64,000 nucleotides of DNA from Saccharopolyspora ipomoeae (GCF_029952525.1 NZ_JASAOF010000003.1:372001-436000), one strand, 5' to 3'. Positions 30,174-38,897 are shown, numbered from the stretch's first letter. Notes: a model not told the origin generated them from the letters alone. Numbers and translations are program-made.

Positions 30174-30284
30174 ACTCCGCACAAGCATAGAGAAGGCGTC
30201 GGCGGCGCTGCCTCCCAATTTCGCCGTGCTCACAACCGGCACCCGATCAGTGACGCACATCACCAACCGTGGGGGCGTGGTCGT

Positions 30285-31466
30285 TCAGGTGCGCTCCGCC
30301 CGGCACAGGTAGGCCACCGCCTGGTCACCGACCCTGGTGATCACGACGCTGGCCTCCTGCGAACCCTTGGGCTTGAGCCTGCGCCGCAACGCGTCGGGAT
30401 CCACGTCGACACCGCGCACGAGGATCTCCAACCGGCCCACGTCGTGCTTGCGCAGCAGCGTGCGCAGAGCCTTCTCGTTGAACCGGCCGTGCTCGACGAC
30501 CCGGAACGCCCGCACCCCGGGCGGCGGGACGTCGCCGGTGAGGTAGGCGATGCGCGGATCGAGCTGCACCAGCCCGTGCCGCGCCGCGTAGTGGCGGACC
30601 AGGCCTGCGCGCACCACCGCGCCATCGGGGTCGACGATCCACTCGCGGACGTCCTCGGCCGGGCAGTCGTCGGACTCGGCATCGGTGATGGTCCACGCGC
30701 TGCCGTCCGAGCGCAGCACGCTCGCCCGGCGGCGCGCGGTCGGGTCCGCGAGCGAACCGAACCACAGCGCGGCCTCCCGCACACCGCCGTCGAGCGAGAT
30801 CACCTCGGCCTCGACGTCGTCGGGCACCGCCGCGAAGTCCAAGCCCGGGGCGCACTTGATCACCAGGTCGCGGCCCGCGTAGACGCCCACGAGCTCGTCC
30901 AGCGGGGGCACCAGATCGGCGGGGTCCCAGCGCCGCCTACCGCCTTCGTCGCGGCGCGCCGGATCGGCCACCACCACGGTGTCGCGGGTGACCGGGCGCA
31001 GGGCGTCGGCCTCCACGACCGCCGCGTCGAGACCGGCCGCAGCCAGGTTGTGGCGGGCCATGAGCAGCCGAACCCGGTCCACGTCGGAGCCGACGCTGCG
31101 CCGCGCGACCGCCGCTACCGCGGCCAGGTCGGCGCCGATCGAGCAGGTCACGTCGTGCACATCGCGTCCGGCAAGGCGCTGAGCTCGGTGCCGGGCGACG
31201 ACGCTCGCGGTGGCCTGCTGCAACGCGGAATCGGTGAACAACCAGTCGCCGCCACCGTCCAACTTGGACTCGGCTTTGCGGCGCAGCACCGCGGTTTCCA
31301 GAGCCGCTGCCGCGAACCGCTCGCCCACCAGTCGCCGCGCCGCGGCGACGTCGAACAACCGGGACTTGCCGGTGAGCGCGAGCCCGGACAGCTCGGCGAC
31401 GGCCGCGCACCCCTCCGCCGAGCGCAGGAACAGCACGTCGTCGAGGTCGAACGAGTACCCCACCAC
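30285..31466 (-). CDS. Class I SAM-dependent methyltransferase with THUMP-like domain
   Basis: The 393-residue protein has an N-terminal helical part (LFTDSALQQATASVVARHRA), a Rossmann core with DVTCSIGADLAAVA (SAM-binding loop), SDVDRVRLLMARHNLA (acidic loop) and VVVADPARRDEGGRR (DPAR in place of the DPPY motif), and a C-terminal THUMP-like domain (VRAFRVVEHGRFNEKAL, RLEILVRGVDVDPDALRRRLK). THUMP-related domains bind RNA, so an RNA methyltransferase is likely; the site is unknown. It lies upstream of hrpA on the same strand. Confidence 0.85.
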   Translation of the reverse strand: MVGYSFDLDDVLFLRSAEGCAAVAELSGLALTGKSRLFDVAAARRLVGERFAAAALETAVLRRKAESKLDGGGDWLFTDSALQQATASVVARHRAQRLAGRDVHDVTCSIGADLAAVAAVARRSVGSDVDRVRLLMARHNLAAAGLDAAVVEADALRPVTRDTVVVADPARRDEGGRRRWDPADLVPPLDELVGVYAGRDLVIKCAPGLDFAAVPDDVEAEVISLDGGVREAALWFGSLADPTARRRASVLRSDGSAWTITDAESDDCPAEDVREWIVDPDGAVVRAGLVRHYAARHGLVQLDPRIAYLTGDVPPPGVRAFRVVEHGRFNEKALRTLLRKHDVGRLEILVRGVDVDPDALRRRLKPKGSQEASVVITRVGDQAVAYLCRAERT

Positions 31467-31564
31467 CGCCTCCTAGCGCGCACCCGAGGCGCGCGACCGG
31501 CGCGAACCGGGGACCGGGTGGTGGGGTGTGCTCGTCACGACCGCTTCCGCTGCTTCCTGCCGGG

Positions 31565-32347
31565 TCAGCGCCCGGTGAACTTCGCCTTGCCGGGACCGTT
31601 CTCGATGAACGACCGCATGCCGATCGTCTGGTCCTCGGTCGCGAAAGTACCGGCGAACAGGTGCGTTTCGAGCTTCAGACCGTTGTCCAGGTCCACGTCG
31701 AGACCACCGTCGATCGCGGCCTTCGCCGCCGCCAGGGCACGCGCCGCGCCACCGGTGAACTGCTCGGCCCAGCGCTTCGCCGTCTCGTAGACCTCGGCGG
31801 AGGGCACGATCTCGTCGACCATGCCCAGCGACAGCGCCTCCTGCGCCTCGACGAACCGGCCGGTGTAGATGATGTCCTTGGCCTTGCTCGGCCCGATCAG
31901 CCGCGCCAACCGCTGCGTGCCACCGGCGCCCGGGATGACGCCGAGCAGGATCTCCGGCTGGCCGACCTTGATGTCGTCCGCGGCGATGCGCCGGTCGCAG
32001 GACAGCGCCAGCTCGAAACCGCCGCCCAGCGCGTAGCCGGTGAGCGCCGCGACCGTGGGCTTCGGGATGGCCGCGACCTGGCTCATCGCGTCGGAGAGCC
32101 CGCGCTGCTCCTTGCCGGCCATGTCCGCGTAGGACATGTCGGCCATCTCCTTGATGTCCGCGCCCGCGGCGAAGACCTTCTCCCCGCCGTAGACGATCAC
32201 GGCACGGATGTCGTCGCGCTCGGCGGCCTCGATCGCCACGTCGCGCAGCTCGGTCTCGATCTGCCTGTTCAGCGCGTTCATCTTCGGCCGATCCAGCCGG
32301 ATCGTGCCGATCGCACCTTCGACCTCAAGCCTGACGAACTCGCCCAC
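31565..32347 (-). CDS. Enoyl-CoA hydratase
   Basis: This crotonase-fold enzyme of 260 residues hydrates trans-2-enoyl-CoA in beta-oxidation. The oxyanion-hole segments are FAAGADIKEM and YALGGGFELALSCD; the two catalytic glutamates fit GQPEILLGVIPGAGGTQRL. The GTG at 32347 has GGAGG seven bases before it; the open frame upstream belongs to the next gene region and is not part of it. Length and motifs fit the short-chain EchA8-like group. A dedicated operon is not evident. Confidence 0.93.
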   Translation of the reverse strand: MGEFVRLEVEGAIGTIRLDRPKMNALNRQIETELRDVAIEAAERDDIRAVIVYGGEKVFAAGADIKEMADMSYADMAGKEQRGLSDAMSQVAAIPKPTVAALTGYALGGGFELALSCDRRIAADDIKVGQPEILLGVIPGAGGTQRLARLIGPSKAKDIIYTGRFVEAQEALSLGMVDEIVPSAEVYETAKRWAEQFTGGAARALAAAKAAIDGGLDVDLDNGLKLETHLFAGTFATEDQTIGMRSFIENGPGKAKFTGR

Positions 32348-32472
32348 GCAGCAACCTCCTCGTCGAACCACCGCTTGCCGCGGGGAGGCTATCGCGCCCC
32401 ACCCGAAATCTGCTGTGTCACCGATCTCAACCCGCCGCGGCACCGGCCGGAACCGGACGCTTCCCCTGCTGG

Positions 32473-33261
32473 TCAGGGCCTGCGTCGGGCGAAGTAGCGG
32501 TCTCCGGCGCGCTGCAGTTCGAGGTTCTGGTCGAAGGTCTTGGACAGGTTGTCCTCGGTGAGCACGTCCTCGAGCAACCCCTGCGCGACGATGCTGCCCT
32601 CCCGCAGCAGCAGGCAGTGCGTGAAACCGGGCGGGATCTCCTCGACGTGGTGGGTGACCAGCACCGATGCGGGAGCGTCCGGGTCCAGCGCCAGGGTCGA
32701 CAGCCGACTGACGAGGTCTTCGCGGCCACCGAGGTCCAGCCCGGCGGCGGGCTCGTCGAGCAGCAGCAGCTCGGGGTCGGTCATCAGCGCGCGGGAGATC
32801 ATGGCCCGCTTGCGCTCGCCCTCGGACAGGGTGCCGAACTCGCGGTCGGCGAGGTGCGCGACACCGAGCAGCTCCAGCAGTTCCACCGCGCGATCGGTGT
32901 CGAGGTCGTCGTACTCCTCGCGCCACCGGCCGAACACCGAATACCCGGCGCTGACCACGACGTCGCGGACGATCTCGTCGCCGGGAACGCGGTTGACAAG
33001 CGCACCCGAGCACAACCCGATCAGCGGGCGGATGTCGAACACGTTGGTCTTGCCGAGCCGCTCGCCCAGCACGTCGACGGTGCCGGTGGTCGGGTGCATC
33101 TCGGTGCTGGCCATCTTCAGCAGCGTCGTCTTGCCGGCCCCGTTGGGGCCCAGCACGACCCAGCGCTCGTCGAGTTCGACCGACCAGTTCACGTCGGCCA
33201 GCAGCGTCGTCTTGCCCCGCCGGACACCGACGCCATCCATCTGGATGACCAGGTCGTCCAC
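32473..33261 (-). CDS. ABC transporter ATP-binding protein without adjacent permease
   Basis: This 262-residue nucleotide-binding protein has Walker A GPNGAGKTT, signature LSEGERKR, Walker B ELLLLDEPAAGLD and the switch His in LVTHHVEE. The GTG at 33261 follows GGGAGG by five bases. No transmembrane or solute-binding partner lies next to it. It resembles the YlmA/ModF-like soluble ABC ATPases found alone in actinobacteria. The substrate or role is unknown. Confidence 0.9.
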   Translation of the reverse strand: MDDLVIQMDGVGVRRGKTTLLADVNWSVELDERWVVLGPNGAGKTTLLKMASTEMHPTTGTVDVLGERLGKTNVFDIRPLIGLCSGALVNRVPGDEIVRDVVVSAGYSVFGRWREEYDDLDTDRAVELLELLGVAHLADREFGTLSEGERKRAMISRALMTDPELLLLDEPAAGLDLGGREDLVSRLSTLALDPDAPASVLVTHHVEEIPPGFTHCLLLREGSIVAQGLLEDVLTEDNLSKTFDQNLELQRAGDRYFARRRP

Positions 33262-33736
33262 GTCTACCTCCCAGCCGTGACTGACCGCGGCGGCGCAACC
33301 AGGCGCGCACTCGGCGTTCGTCTTCGTCGCGGGACCGCCGCAGGTTCCGGCGGATCCCCTCCCGGGGGACATTCTTCCCGCCGCAACCGCACCGCCTGCG
33401 AGCGGGATGCCGCTGACCACTCGCCCGCCCGGGTGAACCTGATCATCCCTGCGCATCCAGGTCGTCCACATCCCGGGAGCCCTGGTCCCGGCGGCGGCCC
33501 GGTGCCAGGATCAGCGGCGTGTCCGATTCGTTTCTCACCCGCGATCGCGTGATCGACCTGTTCCGGGTCGTCGCCTCCGCCTGTCGCTGAAAGCGGTCCG
33601 AGGGACCACTCCCGCTTCCCGACGTCATCGCGGCACGACGAATCGTCACAACACCTGTCTCTTCTTCGAGGAACTCCCCTGTCCCGGGGAGAGGTGTGTC
33701 GTGCCGGTGCCACACCGCAACACACCTGGAGACACC
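33262..33736. promoter_or_regulatory. Divergent gap with a structured leader before the cysteine dioxygenase gene
   Basis: No gene is seen in this 475-bp gap. Its right end can form several stems. CTCCCC (33674-33679) pairs with GGGGAG (33686-33691). AGGTGTGT (33692-33699) can pair with ACACACCT (33720-33727), which runs into the ribosome site CTGGAG, or instead with an upstream ACACCT (33651-33656). Such exclusive stems could control translation, but no known riboswitch class was recognised. Confidence 0.45.
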
Positions 33737-34333
33737 ATGAGCATCACGCAGCCCGAGAACCCGTCCGCCCCGCTGTCCGCCTACACCCCGACCGCACCGG
33801 TGCCCGCGCCCGGCGACGCCGAACTGCACCCGTCGCTGAACCAACCGCTGCTGCGCGACCTGATCCGCCCGGACCACCTCCACTGGAGCGCGCGCGAACT
33901 CCGCGACCTCACCGGACTGGTCGCAGGAGAGCTGACCTCCGACCTGATGAACATCGTGCGCGTCGACGAGCAGGAGCGGTGGTGGGCCAAACTCGCCCTC
34001 ACCGCCGGGGTCGAGCTGTGGCTGCTGTCGTGGGCACCCGGCCAGGGAACACCTGCCCACGACCACGGTGGCGCCTCCGGTTCGTTCTCGGTCCTGTTCG
34101 GCGCGCTGCGCGAGGACTACCGCTACCCGAGCGGCCCGGTCCGCACCCAGCACCACGACCTCGGCACCGGGATCGGCTTCGGCCCCGGCCGCGCGCACCA
34201 GGTCACCAACGTCAGCTCGGTCAACTCGGCCAGCGTGCACGCCTATTCGCCGCCGCTGCTTCCGGTGAACTACTACGCCGACCTCGCCGAGATCCCCGCA
34301 GTCCCGCCGCAGCGAATCGAGGGAACCCGATGA
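33737..34333 (+). CDS. Cysteine dioxygenase
   Basis: This cupin oxidises L-cysteine to cysteine sulfinate with O2 and Fe(II). The three-His iron site is visible: His108 and His110 in GTPAHDHGGASG and His154 in GRAHQVTNVS. The 198-residue length fits bacterial type I enzymes. The ATG at 33737 is preceded by GGAG. It overlaps the rhodanese gene by four bases (ATGA), giving a two-gene sulfur-metabolism operon; a structured leader precedes it. Confidence 0.92.
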   Translation: MSITQPENPSAPLSAYTPTAPVPAPGDAELHPSLNQPLLRDLIRPDHLHWSARELRDLTGLVAGELTSDLMNIVRVDEQERWWAKLALTAGVELWLLSWAPGQGTPAHDHGGASGSFSVLFGALREDYRYPSGPVRTQHHDLGTGIGFGPGRAHQVTNVSSVNSASVHAYSPPLLPVNYYADLAEIPAVPPQRIEGTR

Positions 34334-34755
34334 CCGTCCCCGAACCCCGCACCGAGTCCATCGGCCTCGGCCCGTACGGGATCGAGCACCTGCTGGCCGA
34401 ATCCCGCGAGAAACTCGCCCGCGTCAGCCCGCAGGAAGCGTTCGAGATCCAGCGAGACGGCGGGCTGATCATCGACATCCGACCGGAGTCCGACCGGCTC
34501 AGGCATGGCGAGATCCCGGGAGCGCTCACGGTGGAACGCATCGTCCTGGAATGGCGTCTCGACCCGGCCGGCCCGCACCGCCTCACCGGCCTGCACCCGC
34601 AGCGCCCGGTCGTGCTGATCTGCAACGAGGGCTACGCCTCCAGCCTCGCCGCCGCCCAAGCCCAGGAACTCGGTCTCACCAGAGCCACCGACCTGGCAGG
34701 CGGCTTCCACGCGTGGAAGCGAGCGGGCCTTCCCACCACCGCCGCCATCGCCTGA
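34330..34755 (+). CDS. Rhodanese-domain sulfurtransferase
   Basis: This single-domain 141-residue rhodanese has GLIIDIRPESDRLRHGEIPGAL, the active-site Cys98 in VVLICNEGYASSLAA, and the closing DLAGGFHAWKRAGLP. Coupling with cysteine dioxygenase suggests it handles sulfur released during cysteine breakdown; pairs of these two genes are common in actinobacteria. The exact donor and acceptor are unknown. Confidence 0.92.
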   Translation: MTVPEPRTESIGLGPYGIEHLLAESREKLARVSPQEAFEIQRDGGLIIDIRPESDRLRHGEIPGALTVERIVLEWRLDPAGPHRLTGLHPQRPVVLICNEGYASSLAAAQAQELGLTRATDLAGGFHAWKRAGLPTTAAIA

Positions 34756-34757
34756 CC

Positions 34758-34820
34758 TGAGCAAGGGAACCTTCCTGTCACCGACCGGCGGCGTGGATGA
34801 CAGGAAGGTTCCCTTGCTCA
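34758..34820. repeat. Inverted pair of the dispersed element (23-bp arms)
   Basis: The left arm begins three bases after the rhodanese stop and contains GAGCAAGGGAACCTTCCTGT; the right arm (34798-34820) is its exact complement over 23 bp, with a 17-nt loop. As RNA this is a very stable hairpin and probably ends the cdo-rhodanese transcript. Confidence 0.9.
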
Positions 34821-34897
34821 CTTCACGGCCCTGCGGGCGCAGGAGCGCGAGCAAAGCGCCTCCCCGGTGGGCGCGGGTCCCGTAGGCTCCGGGCCTT

Positions 34898-36055
34898 GTG
34901 CGAGCGCAGAGCCTCTTGTTACGCCCGTGGGTGCTGGTCACCGTGGTGGGCGCGGTTGTCCTAGCGGTGGTCGAGCTGGTCCTGGGGACCGGTGTCGCCG
35001 GTGTCGCGGCCGGTTGGGCGGGCGGTGTGGTGGGAGCGATCCTGCTGCCGGTGGCCACGCAGATCGGGTTGCTCCTGGGATCGGTGCTGTTCGGACTGCG
35101 CGTGCGGCAGGTGGTCTTCGGCGCGATGCGGGAGGTCGCCTCGTTCCGGCGCGGCAGCACGACTTTCACGTTCCGGGCGCTCCCGGTGACGTTGCGGGCG
35201 CAGATCGGGCCGTGGCGGTCGCCGGTGATCCTGCGCTGCTGGCTGGCCGGGTTGGTCTCGGCGCTGGCGGGTTTCGCCGCCGTGGCCGTGGCGTGGCTGG
35301 TGGTCCCCGGGGCGTTCGGGCGCGGTCTCGCGCTGGTGATGAGCGCGTTCATGCTCGTCAAGCTGTGGCCGAAGCGAGTTCCGCTGACGACCTCGACCGG
35401 TTGGTTGCTGTTCTCGTTACCGCGCATGCCGGAGCAGGAGCGTTCGGACTTCCTCGCGGCCCCGTTGGCGGCGCGCGCCTACGAGGCGCTGCGGGCCGGT
35501 GATCTCGACGTGGCGCAGGCCCGCGCCGACGAGCTCGCCGAGCGCTTCCCCGGCATCAACGCGACGGTGTCCTGCCAGATCGCGGTGCTGGAGTCGCGCG
35601 GGCTCTACGCGCCCGGTGTGCTGCTGCTGTTGAAGTTCCTGTCCGACAACGACGTTCCGCCGCGGAAGATGGCCTACTTGCTGGCCGGACTGGCGGGTTT
35701 GGGCTTCAAAGCCGTTGAGTCGGGGCAGATGCCGGCCGAAAGCCTGCTGCCGACGGCGAAGAAGGCCCTTGAGGACGCCGTGCAGCTCGGCTATCCGGAG
35801 TTCGAGCTCAACGGCACGAACGGCCTGCTGGCGTTGATCGAGGGCAACGCGGACGACGCGGTCCGGCTGGCCACCAGCGGAGCCGAGTACAACCACTCGC
35901 CGCTGTCCCGCGCCGACGACTTCGCGACCCTCGCCCGCGCGCACATGGCGTTGCACGACAACGCCGCGGCCCGCACCGCCCTGGATCGCGCCGAGGAACT
36001 GGCGCCGTGGTCGCCGCGCGTCACCGAGACCCGCCAGCGCCTGTCGGTGAGCTGA
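34898..36055 (+). CDS. Membrane protein with C-terminal TPR-like helical domain
   Basis: This 385-residue protein has hydrophobic segments at about 10-30, 38-65 and 115-150 (WVLVTVVGAVVLAVVELVLG, AGWAGGVVGAILLPVATQIG, VILRCWLAGLVSALAGFAAV), followed by about 200 soluble residues with helical pairs (YEALRAGDLDVAQARADELAE, AHMALHDNAAARTALDRAEE) typical of TPR repeats. Such layouts act as membrane scaffolds. The GTG start is the first in frame. No homologue of known role was recognised. Its stop abuts an inverted repeat pair. Confidence 0.75.
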   Translation: MRAQSLLLRPWVLVTVVGAVVLAVVELVLGTGVAGVAAGWAGGVVGAILLPVATQIGLLLGSVLFGLRVRQVVFGAMREVASFRRGSTTFTFRALPVTLRAQIGPWRSPVILRCWLAGLVSALAGFAAVAVAWLVVPGAFGRGLALVMSAFMLVKLWPKRVPLTTSTGWLLFSLPRMPEQERSDFLAAPLAARAYEALRAGDLDVAQARADELAERFPGINATVSCQIAVLESRGLYAPGVLLLLKFLSDNDVPPRKMAYLLAGLAGLGFKAVESGQMPAESLLPTAKKALEDAVQLGYPEFELNGTNGLLALIEGNADDAVRLATSGAEYNHSPLSRADDFATLARAHMALHDNAAARTALDRAEELAPWSPRVTETRQRLSVS

Positions 36056-36056
36056 A

Positions 36057-36102
36057 GCAGGGGAACCTTCCTGCCACCTGCGTGACAGGAAGGTTCCCCT
36101 GC
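36057..36102. terminator. Inverted pair of the dispersed element between convergent genes
   Basis: GCAGGGGAACCTTCCTG (36057-36073) is exactly complementary to CAGGAAGGTTCCCCTGC (36086-36102) with a 12-nt loop. It lies between the stop of the membrane-protein gene and the convergent oxidoreductase gene, where a two-way terminator is needed. Confidence 0.85.
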
Positions 36103-36119
36103 ACCGGTCGGAGCGGGTG

Positions 36120-37064
36120 TCAGTCGATGGTCAGGACGAGCTTGCCCTGGGTGCGGCCGGTCTCGCCCTGGGCGTGAGCCTTGGCGGCGTCGGCCAGCGG
36201 GAAGGTGCCGGCGATCTCGGCGCGCAGCTTGCCCGACTCGACCAGTTCGCGGACGGCCTGCATGCCGGCCTGGTCGGCTTCGACGAGCATGAGCTCGGCG
36301 CGAACGCCCAGCTCCTCGGCTTCGGCGACGAGCTCTTCGCGGTCGTAGGGCAGGATCGACACGAGGATGCCGCCCTTGCGCAGCACCTGCAGCGAGCGGC
36401 TGCGGTAGTCGGCGGCGATCGGGTCGAGCACGACGTCGACGTCCTTGACCGCCTCGGTGAAGTCGGTCTCGGTGTAGTCGATGAGCTCGTCGACGCCGAG
36501 CCCGGTCAGGAACTCGTGCTTGCTCTTGCTGGCGGTCGCGATCACGTAGGCGCCCTTGGCCTTGGCGATCTGCACCGCGAGGTGCCCGACGCCGCCCGCG
36601 GCCGCGTGGATCAGGATCCGCTGCCCGGACTGCAGGTTCGCGGTGTCGTTGAGGGCCTGCCACGCGGTGAGCGCGGCGAGCGGGATCGCACCGGCCTGCA
36701 CGTGGTCGGTCCCGGACGGCTTCGGGGCGAACGCCCGGGCCGGGCCGGTGACGTACTCGGCGTGGGAGCCGAGGCCGAACGGGTAGGGCAGCATGCCGAA
36801 GACCTCGTCACCGGGCTTGTGCAGGGTGACGCCGGTGCCGATGGCCTCGACGACGCCGGAGACGTCCCAGCCGAGGATGCGCGGGGGCTCGGAGAGGAAC
36901 CCCTGACCAGCGCGGTGCTTCCAGTCGGTGGGGTTGACGCCCGCGGCGTGCACGCGGATGAGGACCTCGCTGGGTCCCGGCTCGGGCTTGTCCAACTGCG
37001 CCTCGCGCAGCACCTCGGGACCGCCGTAGGAGTCCTGGGTGATGGCACGCATGGTTTCACTCAT
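36120..37064 (-). CDS. NADPH:quinone oxidoreductase-like enzyme (zinc-free MDR)
   Basis: This medium-chain dehydrogenase/reductase of 314 residues reduces quinones or enones with NADPH. Motifs: VLIRVHAAGVNPTDWKHRAG, ILGWDVSGVVEAIG, the nucleotide loop LIHAAAGGVGHLAVQIAKAKGA, and the C-terminal KAHAQGETGRTQGKLVLTI. Zinc-binding cysteines are absent, as in the QOR group. The ATG at 37064 has a G-rich site before it. It is divergent from a GlxA-type regulator, which probably controls it. Confidence 0.92.
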   Translation of the reverse strand: MSETMRAITQDSYGGPEVLREAQLDKPEPGPSEVLIRVHAAGVNPTDWKHRAGQGFLSEPPRILGWDVSGVVEAIGTGVTLHKPGDEVFGMLPYPFGLGSHAEYVTGPARAFAPKPSGTDHVQAGAIPLAALTAWQALNDTANLQSGQRILIHAAAGGVGHLAVQIAKAKGAYVIATASKSKHEFLTGLGVDELIDYTETDFTEAVKDVDVVLDPIAADYRSRSLQVLRKGGILVSILPYDREELVAEAEELGVRAELMLVEADQAGMQAVRELVESGKLRAEIAGTFPLADAAKAHAQGETGRTQGKLVLTID

Positions 37065-37121
37065 GCCCCCACCCTGCCTCATCTGCACCGATCTCGAAAT
37101 GGCAGGAAGGACAACATTCGA

Positions 37122-37127
37122 TAGGAT
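37122..37127 (+). promoter_or_regulatory. Probable -10 box of the GlxA-type regulator gene
   Basis: TAGGAT ends six bases before the ATG at 37134 and no ribosome site lies between, so the transcript may be leaderless, which is frequent in actinobacteria. Confidence 0.45.
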
Positions 37128-37133
37128 CGTGCC

Positions 37134-38081
37134 ATGCATCGCGTCGTCGTTCTCGCACTGGACGGTGTGTACCCGTTCGAGCTGGGCATCCCGCAGCGCG
37201 TGTTCGGCAGCGCCGACGGCCTCTACGAGATCATGACCTGCACGGTCGACGGCGCCCCGGTGCGCAGCAACGCCGACTTCATGGTCTCGGTCGAGCACGG
37301 GCCGGAGCTGCTGACCACCGCCGACACCGTGATCATCCCGCCGTTCGACGTGGCCCTGATCTCGCCGGAAATCCCCGATCCGGTGATGCGCGCCCTGACC
37401 GCGATCAGGGCCGGGACCCGGATCGTGTCCATCTGCACCGGGGCGTTCATGCTCGCCGCCGCCGGGCTGCTCGACGGAAGGCCCGCCACCACCCACTGGC
37501 TGCTGGCCGACGACTTCCGCCGCCTGTTCCCCTCGGTGCAGCTGGACCCGGACGTGCTGTTCGTCGAGGACGGTGACGTGCTCACCTCGGCCGGCGCCGC
37601 TTCCGGCATCGACGTGTGCCTGCACCTGGTGCGTTCCGACCACGGCAGCCAGATCGCCAACCAAGTGGCGCGGCGCTGCGTGGTGCCGCCGTTCCGCGAT
37701 GGCGGCCAGGCCCAGTACATCGAGCAGCCCGTCCCCGAACCGGGCGACCAGGGCACGGCGGCGGCCAGGGCGTGGGCGCTGGAGAACCTGCACCGGCCGT
37801 TGACCGTGGCCGACCTGGCCGAGCAGGCGCGGATGAGCAACCGCACGTTCGCCCGCCGCTTCCGCGACGAGGTCGGGGCCAGCCCTGGCCGGTGGCTGAC
37901 GCAACAGCGGCTGGCTCGCGCGCGACAGCTGCTGGAGACCAGCGACCTGTCGATCGACCAGATCGCCGGTCAGGTCGGGTTCGCCACCGCCGCATCGCTG
38001 CGCCAGCACCTGCACGCGGCGATCGGGGTCGCCCCCGTGACCTATCGGCGCACCTTCCGGACCGGCGCGGCGGCGAGCTGA
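37134..38081 (+). CDS. GlxA-family regulator (DJ-1/PfpI plus AraC DNA-binding domain)
   Basis: This 315-residue protein has an N-terminal DJ-1/PfpI-like domain (VVVLALDGVYPFELGIPQRVFG, with ISICTGAF-type elbow TRIVSICTGAFMLAAAGLLDG and TTHWLLADDF) and a C-terminal AraC double helix-turn-helix (TVADLAEQARMSNRTFARRFRDEVGASPGRWL, SIDQIAGQVGFATAASLRQHLH). These regulators often sense amidated or small ligands. The divergent quinone oxidoreductase gene is the likely target. The stop codon abuts an array of dispersed elements. Confidence 0.92.
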   Translation: MHRVVVLALDGVYPFELGIPQRVFGSADGLYEIMTCTVDGAPVRSNADFMVSVEHGPELLTTADTVIIPPFDVALISPEIPDPVMRALTAIRAGTRIVSICTGAFMLAAAGLLDGRPATTHWLLADDFRRLFPSVQLDPDVLFVEDGDVLTSAGAASGIDVCLHLVRSDHGSQIANQVARRCVVPPFRDGGQAQYIEQPVPEPGDQGTAAARAWALENLHRPLTVADLAEQARMSNRTFARRFRDEVGASPGRWLTQQRLARARQLLETSDLSIDQIAGQVGFATAASLRQHLHAAIGVAPVTYRRTFRTGAAAS

Positions 38082-38085
38082 GCCA

Positions 38086-38211
38086 GGGAACCTTCCTGCC
38101 ACCCCCGCCCGGTGGAGCCGAAGAAGGGAACCTTCCTGTCACCGACCTGCCGGGCGTCGTGAGCAAGGGAACCTTCCTGTCATCGGCGTGAGCGAAAGGT
38201 TCCCATGCACC
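38086..38211. repeat. Three direct and one inverted dispersed elements
   Basis: GGGAACCTTCCTGCCACC begins at 38086, GGGAACCTTCCTGTCACC at 38126 and GGGAACCTTCCTGTCATC at 38167 (40 and 41 bp apart). An inverted copy (GAAAGGTTCCCATGCACC) lies at 38194-38211. The group fills the gap between the convergent GlxA-type and TetR genes and may also end both transcripts. Confidence 0.85.
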
Positions 38212-38219
38212 GCGTCGGC

Positions 38220-38792
38220 TCAGTCGGGGTTGGTGAGGCGGCGGACCGCTTCGCGGGAGGCCGCGCGCAGGTCGTCTACGTCGGTGTCGCCGAGGATCAG
38301 CCGGCTCAGCTGCGGGACGACGAGGGGCCAGCTGACCGCGCCGAGGGCGAGCAGGACGAGCACGCCCGGGTCGAGATTGCCGGTGACGGCGCCGGTGCGC
38401 TGGGCGCGGCGGACGGCGTCGACCTTGTGGCGGTAGTGCTCGACGCGTTCGGATTCGGCGACGACGCCGCTGTCGCCGCGCTCCAGCGACTCCCACATGA
38501 GCAGGCGCAGGACGTGCGGGTTGGCCGAGTGGTAGGCGGCGAGCCGGTCGGCGTAGCCGGGCAGGTCCTCGCCGTCGATGGGAACCTCGGCGGCGAGTTC
38601 GGCCATCGCCGCTTCCAGCACGGCCGTGAACAGGGCGTCCTTGCTGCCGAAGTAGGCGTAGATCAGCTGCTTGTTGGCCTGGGCCTGCTTGGCGATGCGA
38701 TCGACCCGGGCACCGGCGATGCCGTGCGCGGCGAACTCGGTCGTCGCGGCCTGGAAGATCCGGGCCTTGGTGGCTTCGGCGTTGCGGGACAC
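38220..38792 (-). CDS. TetR-family repressor of the adjacent MFS gene
   Basis: This 190-residue regulator has the TetR helix-turn-helix (TEFAAHGIAGARVDRIAKQAQANKQLIYAYFGSKDALF) and a C-terminal TetR_C-type helical domain (PHVLRLLMWESLERGD). It is divergent from an MFS exporter gene, with two palindromic operators in the 105-bp gap, so it very probably represses the exporter and itself. Confidence 0.92.
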   Translation of the reverse strand: MSRNAEATKARIFQAATTEFAAHGIAGARVDRIAKQAQANKQLIYAYFGSKDALFTAVLEAAMAELAAEVPIDGEDLPGYADRLAAYHSANPHVLRLLMWESLERGDSGVVAESERVEHYRHKVDAVRRAQRTGAVTGNLDPGVLVLLALGAVSWPLVVPQLSRLILGDTDVDDLRAASREAVRRLTNPD

Positions 38793-38814
38793 AGCCGCAC
38801 CATACCGCCGTGAC

Positions 38815-38874
38815 CAACCGGTCGGTTGACACGCGCGAGGGCCGCCACCACACTGTAACCAACCAGTTGGTTAC
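38815..38874. promoter_or_regulatory. TetR operators between repressor and MFS genes
   Basis: CAACCGGTCGGTTG (38815-38828) and GTAACCAACCAGTTGGTTAC (38855-38874; perfect 9-bp arms) share the half-site AACCA/GGTT. The second ends 23 bp before the MFS start. Confidence 0.8.
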
Positions 38875-38897
38875 ATCATTGTCCCTGCGGAGAGCTC

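Noticed and set aside
26049-31790. 1913-codon open frame on the + strand
   Set aside because: It lies antisense to hrpA and the methyltransferase, whose motifs are unmistakable. Its own translation is low-complexity and has no recognisable domain; it results from codon bias.
31565-33310. A 581-residue fusion of enoyl-CoA hydratase with an upstream part
   Set aside because: The hydratase has a good GTG and GGAGG at 32347, and the upstream part is a frame-shifted shadow of the ABC ATPase gene.
36120-38102. A 660-residue extension of the quinone oxidoreductase
   Set aside because: The upstream 340 codons are antisense to the GlxA-type regulator; the oxidoreductase starts at 37064 with a ribosome site and a normal N-terminus.
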